From Chromobacterium subtsugae (GTDB lineage: Bacteria > Pseudomonadota > Gammaproteobacteria > Burkholderiales > Chromobacteriaceae), in NCBI RefSeq assembly GCF_001676875.1, contig NZ_JYKA01000018.1, forward strand, positions 1 through 64,000: a DNA stretch of 64,000 nt, in the 5' to 3' direction. The notes below the pieces were generated by a model. It worked only from the letters and a program-made list of their open reading frames with translations, did not search any database and was not told the origin of the DNA. Both the position numbers and the translations under genes were made by a program. Position 1 is the stretch's first letter; every line of letters begins with the position of its first letter. Below, one piece after another: positions 24,675 through 34,490 of this stretch.

Positions 24675-25609
24675 TCATTTCTTGCCGCTGCGGTCCAGCA
24701 GCACCGCCAGCAGGATCACCGCGCCCTTGATCACCTGCTGGTAGAACGACGACACCCCCAGCAGATTCAGGCCGTTGTTGAGCACGCCGATCAGTAGCGC
24801 GCCGATCAGGGTGCCGAAGATCCAGCCGCGGCCGCCGGTCAGGCTGGTGCCGCCCAGCACCACCGCGGCGATGGCGTCCAACTCGTAGCCGGCGCCGGCG
24901 GTGGGCTGCGCCGAATTGAGGCGCGAGGTCAGCACCACGCCGGCCATCGCCGACATCGCGCCGGAAGCGGTGTACACCCACAACTTGATCCTGTCGACCT
25001 TGACGCCGGACAGCCGCGCCGCCTCCTCGTTGCCGCCGGTGGCGTACAGGTGGCGGCCGAACACGGTTTTCTTCAGCAGGAACCAGAAGCCGGCGAACAG
25101 GATCAGCATCCACGCCACCGGCACCGGCACCAGGCCGGCGATGTAGCCGCCGCCCAGCATCGAGAACAGTTCGCTGTCGAAGCCGGTGATCGGGCTGCCG
25201 TTGGAAAACACCAGCGCCAGGCCGCGCAGAATGGTCATCGTCGCCAACGTGGCGATGAACGGCGCCACCTTGCCCTTGCTGATCACCAGGCCGTTGAACA
25301 GGCCCATCGCCGCGCCGGCCAGGATGCCCAGCAAGGTCGCCAGCATAGGGTCGACGCCGGCTTGCAGCAAGCTGGCCGTCAACACCGACGACAGCGCCAG
25401 GATGGAGCCCACCGACAGATCGATGCCGCCCAGCAGGATCACCAGCGTCATGCCGAAGGCGATCAGCGCGTTGATCGACACCTGGCGCATCACGTTCAGC
25501 AGGTTGTTGACGGTGAGAAAGTCCGGGCTCATCACGGACAGGCCGATGGCCACCAGCACCAGCGCGATGAAGGGGCCCAGGCGTTGCAGATTGGCTTTTT
25601 GTTGCGGGG

Positions 25610-25613
<4 letters not shown>
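24675..25613 (-). CDS. rbsC: D-ribose ABC transporter, permease
   Basis: 312 aa and very hydrophobic. The start MTPQQKANLQRL overlaps the rbsA stop by 4 bp (ATGA), which sets the boundary. Family segments: ALIAFGMTLVILLGGIDLSV, KVAPFIATLATMTILRGLAL, GRHLYATGGNEEAARLSGV with the EAA-type loop, and DAIAAVVLGGTSLTGGRG. It forms the membrane channel for ribose with RbsA and RbsB. Confidence 0.93.
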
Positions 25614-27118
<1,505 letters not shown>

Positions 27119-27129
27119 GGTCCTGCTCC

Positions 27130-27528
27130 TCAGAAAATCACGCCGGAGTGCAGGATCACGTTGGCGTACGGCGCGCATTCGCCAGTGCGGATCACCGCCC
27201 GCGCCGCCTGGCAGCGCTGCTTGAATTCCTCGTGGCTGACGAAATCCAGCGCCACGCCGGACTGCGCCATTTCCTCGGCCTTGTCTTGCACCGCCTGGTT
27301 ATGCTGACGGCATTCTATGGCAAATACCGCCCGCTCGCACTGGAAGTCGGCCAGAACGCTGTCCAGCACCGCGGCAAAACCCGGCTCTCCCAGCCGCAAC
27401 GCCAGATCGACGCACTCCACGCCGGGCGGAATCGGCAGGCCGCAGTCGGCGATCACCAGGCTGTCGGTATGGCCCATGCCGGCCAGGATGCGGGCGATGT
27501 CGCGGTTCAAATGGCCATGCTTCTTCAT
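27130..27528 (-). CDS. rbsD: D-ribose pyranase
   Basis: 132 aa, the family length. RbsD converts the pyranose and furanose forms of ribose so that ribokinase can use it. Clear motifs: MKKHGHLNRDIARILAGMGH with the catalytic His region, VIADCGLPIPPGVECVDLAL, and the C-terminal RTGECAPYANVILHSGV. Its start overlaps the rbsK stop by 4 bp. Confidence 0.94.
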   Translation of the reverse strand: MKKHGHLNRDIARILAGMGHTDSLVIADCGLPIPPGVECVDLALRLGEPGFAAVLDSVLADFQCERAVFAIECRQHNQAVQDKAEEMAQSGVALDFVSHEEFKQRCQAARAVIRTGECAPYANVILHSGVIF

Positions 27529-28415
27529 GCCCGCGCCTCCAGAAAAGCGTCCAGCTCGGCCAGCGTCGGCATGCCTCCCTGCGCGCCCGGACGAGTGACC
27601 GACAAGGCGCCCGCGGCGGCGGCGCGGCGCACCGCCTCTTCCAGCCCCAGCGGCAAAAACGCCGCCAGCGCGCCGTTGAAGGTATCGCCGGCGCCGGTGC
27701 TGTCCACCGCCTTGACCTCAAAACCCGGCTGATGGCGCAACTGGCCGCGGGCCAGCGCGAAATAGGCGCCATGCTCGCCATGGGTCATCACCAGCTTGCC
27801 GGGGCGCTCGGCCAGCAGCGCGCGCCAATCGGCGTCAGGCTGGGCCAGCATGGTCAGGAATTCGTGCTCGTTCGGGGTCAGCAAAGCCACCCGCTGCAGC
27901 AGCTCTTCCGGCAGCGGCACCGCCGGCGCAGGGTTCAACAGCAGCGGCTTCTTGTGGCGGGCGGCCAGTTCGGCGGCGCGGCGCACCGTCGCCAGCGGAA
28001 TCTCCAGCTGGGTCAACACCACATCGGCGTCGATGAAGGCCTGTTCGGCGGCGTCCAGATCCGCGGGCGTCAACTGGTGATTGACGCCGGGCGCCACCAG
28101 GATGGCGTTGTCGCCGCCGCTGACAGTGATGGCGGCGATGCCGGTGGAGCCAGCCACGCTTCGCACGCGGCGGCAATCCACGCCCTCGCTTGCCAGGTGG
28201 GCAAGCAGCTCGCGGCCGAAAGCGTCGTCGCCGACGCAGCCCAGCAGCGCCACGCTGGCGCCCAGCCGCGCGGCGGCCACCGCCTGGTTGGCGCCCTTGC
28301 CGCCCGGGTAGGTGGCGAAGCCGTCGCCCAGCAGGGTTTCACCCAGCTGCGGCATGCGCTTGGCTGTCACCACCAGATCCATATTGATACTGCCGACCAC
28401 CAGCACCCGAGTCAT
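27525..28415 (-). CDS. rbsK: Ribokinase
   Basis: 296 aa PfkB-family kinase that makes ribose 5-phosphate. N-terminal VVGSINMDLV and GGKGANQAVAAARLGA motifs; C-terminal anion-hole and catalytic block VDSTGAGDTFNGALAAFL. First gene of rbsKDACB. Several in-frame features (start MTRVLVVGSINMDL) fit the usual N-terminus. Having rbsK first differs from E. coli (rbsDACBKR) but is a common rearrangement. Confidence 0.93.
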   Translation of the reverse strand: MTRVLVVGSINMDLVVTAKRMPQLGETLLGDGFATYPGGKGANQAVAAARLGASVALLGCVGDDAFGRELLAHLASEGVDCRRVRSVAGSTGIAAITVSGGDNAILVAPGVNHQLTPADLDAAEQAFIDADVVLTQLEIPLATVRRAAELAARHKKPLLLNPAPAVPLPEELLQRVALLTPNEHEFLTMLAQPDADWRALLAERPGKLVMTHGEHGAYFALARGQLRHQPGFEVKAVDSTGAGDTFNGALAAFLPLGLEEAVRRAAAAGALSVTRPGAQGGMPTLAELDAFLEARA

Positions 28416-28715
28416 GCGCCCTCCTTGTACCTTCGCTACATTGCAGTGCGAAAGCGGAAAATATTTAGCTAAAACGTAATCAGCATCCAGTTATAACAGA
28501 GTTTTCGCCCGAATTGAAAGGGGCTCCCAGCAAAATGTAGTGGATCAACTACATATCTCCACTTGAAAATATCTGCACAAAACAATCCATCTCCGCCTAT
28601 CCGGCTCCAGGATCGCGTCATGGCGCTGGGTTGGCCGCCGCCGATATGGGATGATGTCCGCACATCGCACCCCGGCGCGAAAAATTCCAAAAGCATACAC
28701 GGAGACGGCTTGAAA
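28416..28715. promoter_or_regulatory. Divergent promoter region rbsK / mgtC-like gene, with palindrome TTTAGCTAAA
   Basis: AT-richer gap of 300 bp. The 10-bp perfect palindrome at 28464-28473, about 50 bp upstream of rbsK, is a candidate operator for the LacI-type regulator, although its centre differs from the common CG-centred LacI operators. Upstream ATG candidates for the mgtC-like frame also fall here but lack ribosome sites. Confidence 0.3.
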
Positions 28716-29459
28716 ATGGACTGGCAACAACTGTTCGATCTTTACTGGAGCGCGGCGAAGTGGCAGGTCAATCTGCTGGTGGTGGGCAATCTGCTGGGCG
28801 GGCTTTGCCTGGGCAGCCTGCTGGGCTATGAGCGCTGGTACAACGGCCGCGCCGCCGGCATGCGCACCTACGGCCTGGTCTGCATGGCGTCCGCCGCGGC
28901 CATCACCATCATCGGCTACGCCGGCTACTGGTACGGCGGCGCCGCGCCGGCCGCCGCGCCGCCGGACATGACCCGGGTGGCGCAAGGCGTGCTGACCGGT
29001 ATCGGTTTTCTCGGCGCCGGCATGATCATGAAGGAAGGCCTGAGCATCAGCGGCCTGACCTCCGCCGCCTCGGTGTGGATGTCGTCGGTGATAGGCATCC
29101 TGATCGGCGTCGGCTTCTACGCCGCGGCCATCGCGCTGACGCTGATGTGCATGATCTTCGTCACCGTGGTCAACCGCATAGAAAACGTGCTGCCGCGCCG
29201 GGTCAGCCTGTTCGTCACCGTGCGGCTGCGCCCGGAGCACAACTGGACGGTGGAGGCGCTGTCCGACCGGCTGACGCCTTTCGGCCTGCAACTGCACGAC
29301 GAAAGCATCAGCATCAAGGCCGGCCCCGACTGTACCGAGTGGAATTTCATGATTTCGGCGCAGAACCGCCGCACCTTCATCAACGTGGTGGACCTGGCGC
29401 GCGACATCATGGCCGCCGACCACATCCTGGAGTTGGATGTGCAGCCGGCGCGCAACTAA
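28716..29459 (+). CDS. MgtC/SapB-family membrane protein
   Basis: 247 aa from MDWQQLFDLYW; a TTG two codons earlier has better spacing to GGAG, and the frame stays open for 51 codons upstream without good start signals. Four or five membrane segments contain the family core GSLLGYERWYNGRAAGMRTY, GVLTGIGFLGAGMIMKEGLS and LTSAASVWMSSVIGILIGVG. The C-terminal cytoplasmic part (from about residue 155) resembles the ACT-like tail of MgtC. MgtC proteins act in low-Mg growth and modulate F-ATPase in pathogens; the role here is open. Ends 4 bp from zapE, convergent. Confidence 0.85.
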   Translation: MDWQQLFDLYWSAAKWQVNLLVVGNLLGGLCLGSLLGYERWYNGRAAGMRTYGLVCMASAAAITIIGYAGYWYGGAAPAAAPPDMTRVAQGVLTGIGFLGAGMIMKEGLSISGLTSAASVWMSSVIGILIGVGFYAAAIALTLMCMIFVTVVNRIENVLPRRVSLFVTVRLRPEHNWTVEALSDRLTPFGLQLHDESISIKAGPDCTEWNFMISAQNRRTFINVVDLARDIMAADHILELDVQPARN

Positions 29460-29463
29460 GCGC

Positions 29464-30627
29464 TTACAGCGCCACGCCCGGCGGCGGCTGGTCGTGGCTT
29501 TGCGCCATCGACTGGTGCGGCAGCTCCAGATAGCTCTTCGACTGCATCTCGGTCAGGCGGCTGGCGGTGCGGAAGAATTCCCCGGCCTGCACGCCGTCGG
29601 TGTAGATCTCCTCCGGCGCGGCGGCGGCCGAGGCGATCAACTTGACGCGATTGTCGTAGAACACGTCCACCAGCCAGGTGAAGCGGCGCGCCACCGAGGC
29701 CTGCTTGGCCGTGAGCCTGGGAATGCCGGACAAGAACACCGTGTGGTATTCGCTGGCGATTTCCAGGTAGTCGGTCTGCGCGCGCGGGCCATCGCACAGC
29801 GCGGCGAAGTCGAACCAGATCACGCCGGGCGACATCCGCTTCACCGCGATCTCGCGGCCCAGCACCTGGATGGATTTTTGCGGCAGCTCGGCGCCGGTGG
29901 CGACGCGCTTGAACAGCTGCGCCATCCGGCGCTCGCTGTCGGCGTCGGCCGGCACCATGAACAGCGGCTCGCGCGTCAGCTCGCGCAGCCGGTAATCGTT
30001 GCCGCCATCCACGTTGAGCACGTCCAGCTCGCGCTTGATCAACTCTATCGTCGGCAGGAAGTTCTGCCGTTGCAAGCCGTTCGGGTACAGGCCGTCCGGC
30101 TCGTAATTGGAGGTGGTCACCACCACCACGCCGCGCTCCAGCAACGCCGACAGCAGCCTCCCCAGCATCATCGCGTCGGCGATGTCGGACACGTGGAATT
30201 CATCGAAGCACAGCAGCCGGGTGGCCCTGGCGATCTGGTCGGCGTAAGCCAGCAACGGGTCCGGGCTGCCGGCCAGCTTGCGCAGCTCGCGATGGGTTTC
30301 GGCCATGAAGTTGTGGAAATGGATGCGGCGCTTGCGGCGATACGGCACGCAGGCGTAGAAGGCGTCCATCAGGAAGCTCTTGCCGCGCCCCACCCCGCCC
30401 CAGAAATACAGGCCGCGCGGCACTTGCGGGCTGCGCAGGCTGCGGCCGAGGAAACGGTTGCGTTTGGATTTGAAATCCACCAGCTGGTGCCACAGGCTGT
30501 CCAGCCGCTCTATCGCCGCCGCCTGGGCCTCGTCGTGGATGAAGCCCGGCTTTTCGCTGGCCATCCGATACCAGTCCTTGGGGCTGCAGTGGACGTTCTC
30601 GTCCGGAGAGAATGTGTGTTGCGACAT
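29464..30627 (-). CDS. zapE: Cell division protein ZapE (AFG1-like ATPase)
   Basis: 387 aa. AFG1/LACE1-type P-loop ATPase that binds FtsZ and acts in division under stress. Walker A GGVGRGKSFLMDAF (about residues 77-90), then RIHFHNFMAETHREL, Walker B RLLCFDEFHVSDIADAMML, and the sensor region VVVTTSNYEPDGLYPNGLQR. The C-terminal domain has IWFDFAALCDGPRAQTDYLE and RFTWLVDVFYDNRVKL. Size and motifs are intact. It is monocistronic between convergent and same-strand neighbours. Confidence 0.92.
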   Translation of the reverse strand: MSQHTFSPDENVHCSPKDWYRMASEKPGFIHDEAQAAAIERLDSLWHQLVDFKSKRNRFLGRSLRSPQVPRGLYFWGGVGRGKSFLMDAFYACVPYRRKRRIHFHNFMAETHRELRKLAGSPDPLLAYADQIARATRLLCFDEFHVSDIADAMMLGRLLSALLERGVVVVTTSNYEPDGLYPNGLQRQNFLPTIELIKRELDVLNVDGGNDYRLRELTREPLFMVPADADSERRMAQLFKRVATGAELPQKSIQVLGREIAVKRMSPGVIWFDFAALCDGPRAQTDYLEIASEYHTVFLSGIPRLTAKQASVARRFTWLVDVFYDNRVKLIASAAAAPEEIYTDGVQAGEFFRTASRLTEMQSKSYLELPHQSMAQSHDQPPPGVAL

Positions 30628-30718
30628 GGTTATGCTTGTTCTGCGCTGCGTTTGGCGCCGCCGCCGGGCGGCAAGGGAATGTCTGCATGATAACCGCTTT
30701 GACCGCCCCTTGCCGCAT

Positions 30719-31501
30719 TCAGCGGCAAGTCGCCAGCCGGATGCCGGACGGCGCGGCCAGCCGCGCCAGGCTGCCGTCGCGGCACATGTCGTCCAGCACG
30801 CGGTTGAAGGTTTCCAGCATGCCGGGCTTCAACCGGCTGCGGGTGAAGCCGTAAAGATAGGCCAGCGGCTTCACCTCGGCCAGCTTGCGCACATTCCCCA
30901 AGCCGTCGCGCTTGATCCAGTAGCGGGCTACGTCGTCATTGGAGAACGCCACCGCGTCCGCGCCGTAGCGGCCCGCCGCCAACTTGCGCAGCACCGTTTC
31001 CGGGTCCAGCTCCACCGCCAGGCTGACGCCGGACACGCCCTGGACCAGCCGCTCGCTACTGGCCTGCGACAATGACGGGCCATACACCGCCATGGTCTTG
31101 CCGGCCAGATCGCCGGGCTGGCGGTAGCGCAGCGCGCTGCCGGACTGCACGTAGAGGCCGTAGCTGCTGGCCAGCACCGGCTTGGACAACTCCATCACCG
31201 CCCGCCGCTCCGGCGCGTCCTGCGCCAGCACCAGGCCGTCGGCGCCGCCCTGGCCGACGGTGAGCAAAGCGCGCTTCCACACCATCGCCTGCACCTTGCA
31301 GTTCCAGTCCGCCCGCCGGCAGGCCTCGCGCAGAATGGCGATCAAAGCGCCATCCAGCTTGCCATCGGCGCTATCGGTAATGAAGGGGGGAAACAGCTGG
31401 GTGACGAAATACAGATCGCGCGGCGCCGCCTGAGCCTGCGCGCCGGCGCAGGCCAGCAGCAGGCCGGCCCACAGCCTGGCGCCCGTTTTCGCAACGCTCA
31501 T
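30719..31501 (-). CDS. Periplasmic solute-binding protein, family 3 type (amino-acid-binding-like)
   Basis: 260 aa with a signal peptide cut near AQAQA (about residue 25), start MSVAKTG preceded by GGGGGCG. The fold resembles the SBP_bac_3 domain: LYFVTQLFPPFITDSADGKL, then GALIAILREACRRADWNCKV, LAGKTMAVYGPSLSQAS and ADAVAFSNDDVARYWIKR. No ABC permease or ATPase is adjacent, so it may be an orphan binding protein or an environmental sensor rather than a transporter part. Ligand unknown. Confidence 0.75.
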   Translation of the reverse strand: MSVAKTGARLWAGLLLACAGAQAQAAPRDLYFVTQLFPPFITDSADGKLDGALIAILREACRRADWNCKVQAMVWKRALLTVGQGGADGLVLAQDAPERRAVMELSKPVLASSYGLYVQSGSALRYRQPGDLAGKTMAVYGPSLSQASSERLVQGVSGVSLAVELDPETVLRKLAAGRYGADAVAFSNDDVARYWIKRDGLGNVRKLAEVKPLAYLYGFTRSRLKPGMLETFNRVLDDMCRDGSLARLAAPSGIRLATCR

Positions 31502-31584
31502 CGCATCCGCCCCCGCCCACTTTTTGCCAGTATAGAGCGCGAGGCCGCGGCGCAGCGAGCCCGCCCGGCGCGCGATAAACCGGC

Positions 31585-32469
31585 TCAGCCAAACAAACCG
31601 GTGGACAGGTAACGGTCGCCGCGATCGCATACCACCGACACGATCACCGCGCCGGTCAACTGCGCGTCCAGCCGCAGCGCCACCGCCAGCGCGCCGCCGG
31701 ACGACGGCCCGGCCAGAATGCCCTCGCGCCGCGCCAGCAGGCGGGCGGTGTCTTCCGCGTCCTGCTGGTTGACATGCTGAATCTCGTCTATGCGCTCGAA
31801 ATCGCAGATCTTGGGCACATACGGGTCTTCCCATTTGCGGATGCCGGCGATCTGGCTGCCCGGCTCCGGGTGGACGCCGATGATGCGGATGGCAGGATTT
31901 CTTTCCTTCAGGAAACGGCCGGTGCCCATGATGGTGCCGGTGGTGCCCATGCTGGAAACGAAGTGGGTGATCTTGCCGCCGGTCTGCTCCCAGATTTCCG
32001 GGCCGGTGGTTTCATAATGCGCCAGCGGATTGTCCGGGTTGGAGAACTGGTCGAGGATGCGGCCCTCGCCTGCCGCCTCCATGCTGCGCGCCAAGTCTAT
32101 CGCCGCCGGCATCGAACCCGCGGCCGGCGTCAGGATCACTTCCGCGCCGTAGGCGCGCATCGCCTGCACCCGCTCGGCGCTGGAGTTCTCCGGCATGATC
32201 AGCACCATGCGGTAGCCCATCATCGCCGCCGCCATCGCCAGCGCGATGCCGGTGTTGCCGCTGGTGGGCTCGATCAAAGTGTCGCCGGGCCGGATGTCGC
32301 CGCGCCGCTCGGCGCGGCGGATCATCGACAGCGCCGGCCGGTCTTTCACCGACCCGGCCGGATTGTTGCCTTCCAGCTTCAGCAGAATCACATTGCCGTT
32401 GTCGCCCGGCAGGCGCTTGAGACGGACCAGCGGCGTGCCGCCGACGAAATCTTCCAGATGCTTGTACAC
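31585..32469 (-). CDS. cysM: Cysteine synthase B
   Basis: 294 aa from a GTG start (VYKHLEDFVGGTPLVRL) with GGGAG seven bases upstream. PLP-dependent enzyme making cysteine from O-acetylserine (CysM also takes thiosulfate). Schiff-base lysine K42 in NPAGSVKDRPA, phosphate-binding TSGNTGIALAMA, and the C-terminal GPSSGGALAVAL. EVILTPAAGSMPAAIDLA is typical for the CysM rather than the CysK branch. The frame extends upstream but without start signals. Confidence 0.9.
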   Translation of the reverse strand: MYKHLEDFVGGTPLVRLKRLPGDNGNVILLKLEGNNPAGSVKDRPALSMIRRAERRGDIRPGDTLIEPTSGNTGIALAMAAAMMGYRMVLIMPENSSAERVQAMRAYGAEVILTPAAGSMPAAIDLARSMEAAGEGRILDQFSNPDNPLAHYETTGPEIWEQTGGKITHFVSSMGTTGTIMGTGRFLKERNPAIRIIGVHPEPGSQIAGIRKWEDPYVPKICDFERIDEIQHVNQQDAEDTARLLARREGILAGPSSGGALAVALRLDAQLTGAVIVSVVCDRGDRYLSTGLFG

Positions 32470-32580
32470 AAAGAATCTCCCTGAACTGGCCCCATTATAT
32501 CGATTGGCTATCAGCAGATGCGAAATCGTTATTTCTAATCTAATAACCGGCGGTAAGGGCGGGGGCAGGCGCGGGATGGC

Positions 32581-32731
32581 TGAATACATTTTCCTCTCTC
32601 GCCCTCTCCCTTCCGGGAAAGGGCTAGGCGAGATGTAAGCGCCGTAGCGCGGGCTGGCCGCTAGGCCATGCCCGCGAAGGGCGCGACAATGCGCCACTCG
32701 GCGGATCGCCCCGCCAGCGGGGCATCCGCCC
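32581..32731. repeat. REP-like palindromic sequence after lldP
   Basis: Several inverted repeats in tandem in non-coding DNA. The best is GGCGGAT-C-GCCCCGC-CA-GCGGGGC-ATCCGCC at 32700-32730, 14 pairs with one bulge, directly against the lldP stop codon. A second (CCCTTTCCCGG-type, around 32603-32630) lies beside cysM. The pattern is typical of dispersed intergenic palindromes; copy number in the genome is not visible here. Confidence 0.5.
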
Positions 32732-34365
32732 TACCCCATATGCGCCATCAGCCAGGTCATGGCGCCGACGAAGCTGCAGAAGATCAGGCTGTGCTTCAGC
32801 GTGAAGCGGAACAGATCCGCTTCCCTGCCTATCAGCCCCACCGCCGCGCAGGCGACCGCGATCGACTGCGGCGAGATCATCTTACCGGTGACGCCGCCGG
32901 TGGTATTAGCCGCCACCAGGAGCACATCCGACACGCCCAGCTGGTGCGCGGTGGCCGCCTGCAGGGCCGAGAACAGCGCGTTAGACGAGGTGTCGGAGCC
33001 GGTCAGGAACACGCCCAGCCAACCCAAAAACGGCGAGAAGAACGGAAAAGCCTGGCCGGTGCCGGCCAGACACAGCGCCAGCGTGCTGGACATGCCCGAA
33101 TAGTTGGCGACGAAGGCGAAGGCCAGCACCATGCCTATCGACAATATCGGCCGGCGCAGCTCGGCCAGGGTCTCGGCGAAGGCGCGCGCGCCTTCGGCCG
33201 GACGGAATTTCAACAAGGCCATGGACAGCAGCGCGGCCAGGAAGATGGCGCTGCCGACAGCGGAGACGATGTCGAACTTATACAGCGCCTCGTAAGGCGT
33301 GTCATGCGCGACGATGGGCGCCGTCTTCAACACTAGCTTGTCCAGCCCCGGCACATGCAGCTTCCAGATCCAGCCTTCCAGCGCGCCGCCCTTGGCGAAC
33401 ATGGCCTTGAACGGTTTGACGCTCCACACCGTCACCAACGCGGTCAGGATCAGAAACGGGCTCCAGGCGCGGATGACCTGGCCCAGGCTGAAGCCGCTGG
33501 CCTGGCGCGCGGACGGCGCGCGGCGGCCGTCGAACGTGAAGATTTCACTTGGCTGCCATACCTTCAGGAACAGCGTCAGGCACACCAGGCTGACCAGGGC
33601 CGAAGTGATGTCCGGCAGCTCCGGCCCGATATAGTTGGACGTGAAAAACTGGGTGACGGCGAACGAGACGCCGGCCACCAGGATGGCGGGCCAGGTCTGG
33701 CGCACGCCCTTGAGGCCATCCATCATCATCACCAGCCAGAACGGCACGATCACCGACAGGATGGGCAGCTGATGGCCGGCCTTGGCGCCGATCAGGAACG
33801 GATCCAGCCCGGTCACCTGCCCGGCGACGATGATCGGTATCCCCATCGCGCCGAACGCCACCGGCGCGGTGTTGGCGATCAAGCACAGCCCGGCCGCGTA
33901 CAGCGGATTGAAGCCCAACCCCACCAGCAGCGCGGCGGTGATGGCCACCGGCGCGCCGAAACCGGCCGCGCCTTCCAGAAAGGCGCCGAAGGAGAAGCCC
34001 ACCAGCAGCATCTGCAGCCGCTGGTCCTCGGTCACCGACAACACCGAAGCGCGGATGATGTCGAACTGCCCGGTCTTGACGGTGATCTTGTACAGGAACA
34101 CCGCGGCGATGATGATCCAGGCGATGGGCCACAAGCCATAGCCGAAGCCGAAGGCCGCCGCCGCCAGCGCCATCTTGGCGGGCATGCCGTAAAACAATAT
34201 GGCCACCGCCAGCGCGATCAGCACCGTCAAGGTGCCGGCGACGTGCCCCTTCAGCCGCAGCACCGCCAGCGCGACGAAGAAAAAGACGATGGGCAGCGCG
34301 GCCATCAATGCCGACAGCGCGGGGCCGCCGGCCGGGAAATACTGCTGGGTCCAGATTTCATGCAT
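32731..34365 (-). CDS. lldP: L-lactate permease
   Basis: 544 aa, about a dozen membrane segments, LctP family. Recognisable: [20 protein letters not shown] at the N-terminus, the [19 protein letters not shown] block, [19 protein letters not shown], and the C-terminal [20 protein letters not shown] and [20 protein letters not shown]. Proton-coupled lactate/glycolate uptake. Last gene of the lut/dld cluster, 125 bp after dld, probably co-transcribed. Confidence 0.94.
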   Translation of the reverse strand: MHEIWTQQYFPAGGPALSALMAALPIVFFFVALAVLRLKGHVAGTLTVLIALAVAILFYGMPAKMALAAAAFGFGYGLWPIAWIIIAAVFLYKITVKTGQFDIIRASVLSVTEDQRLQMLLVGFSFGAFLEGAAGFGAPVAITAALLVGLGFNPLYAAGLCLIANTAPVAFGAMGIPIIVAGQVTGLDPFLIGAKAGHQLPILSVIVPFWLVMMMDGLKGVRQTWPAILVAGVSFAVTQFFTSNYIGPELPDITSALVSLVCLTLFLKVWQPSEIFTFDGRRAPSARQASGFSLGQVIRAWSPFLILTALVTVWSVKPFKAMFAKGGALEGWIWKLHVPGLDKLVLKTAPIVAHDTPYEALYKFDIVSAVGSAIFLAALLSMALLKFRPAEGARAFAETLAELRRPILSIGMVLAFAFVANYSGMSSTLALCLAGTGQAFPFFSPFLGWLGVFLTGSDTSSNALFSALQAATAHQLGVSDVLLVAANTTGGVTGKMISPQSIAVACAAVGLIGREADLFRFTLKHSLIFCSFVGAMTWLMAHMG

Positions 34366-34490
34366 GTTCAGCTTCTCCTCATTCGGGTTTCGCCGGCGCA
34401 GCCGCTCCCCTGCCGGTCAACGGAACCGTTGCGGCATGGCGGGGCTGGCTGGCGTTTCTTAGGTTGACTTCAGCGTTGAAAAGGCGGCCT

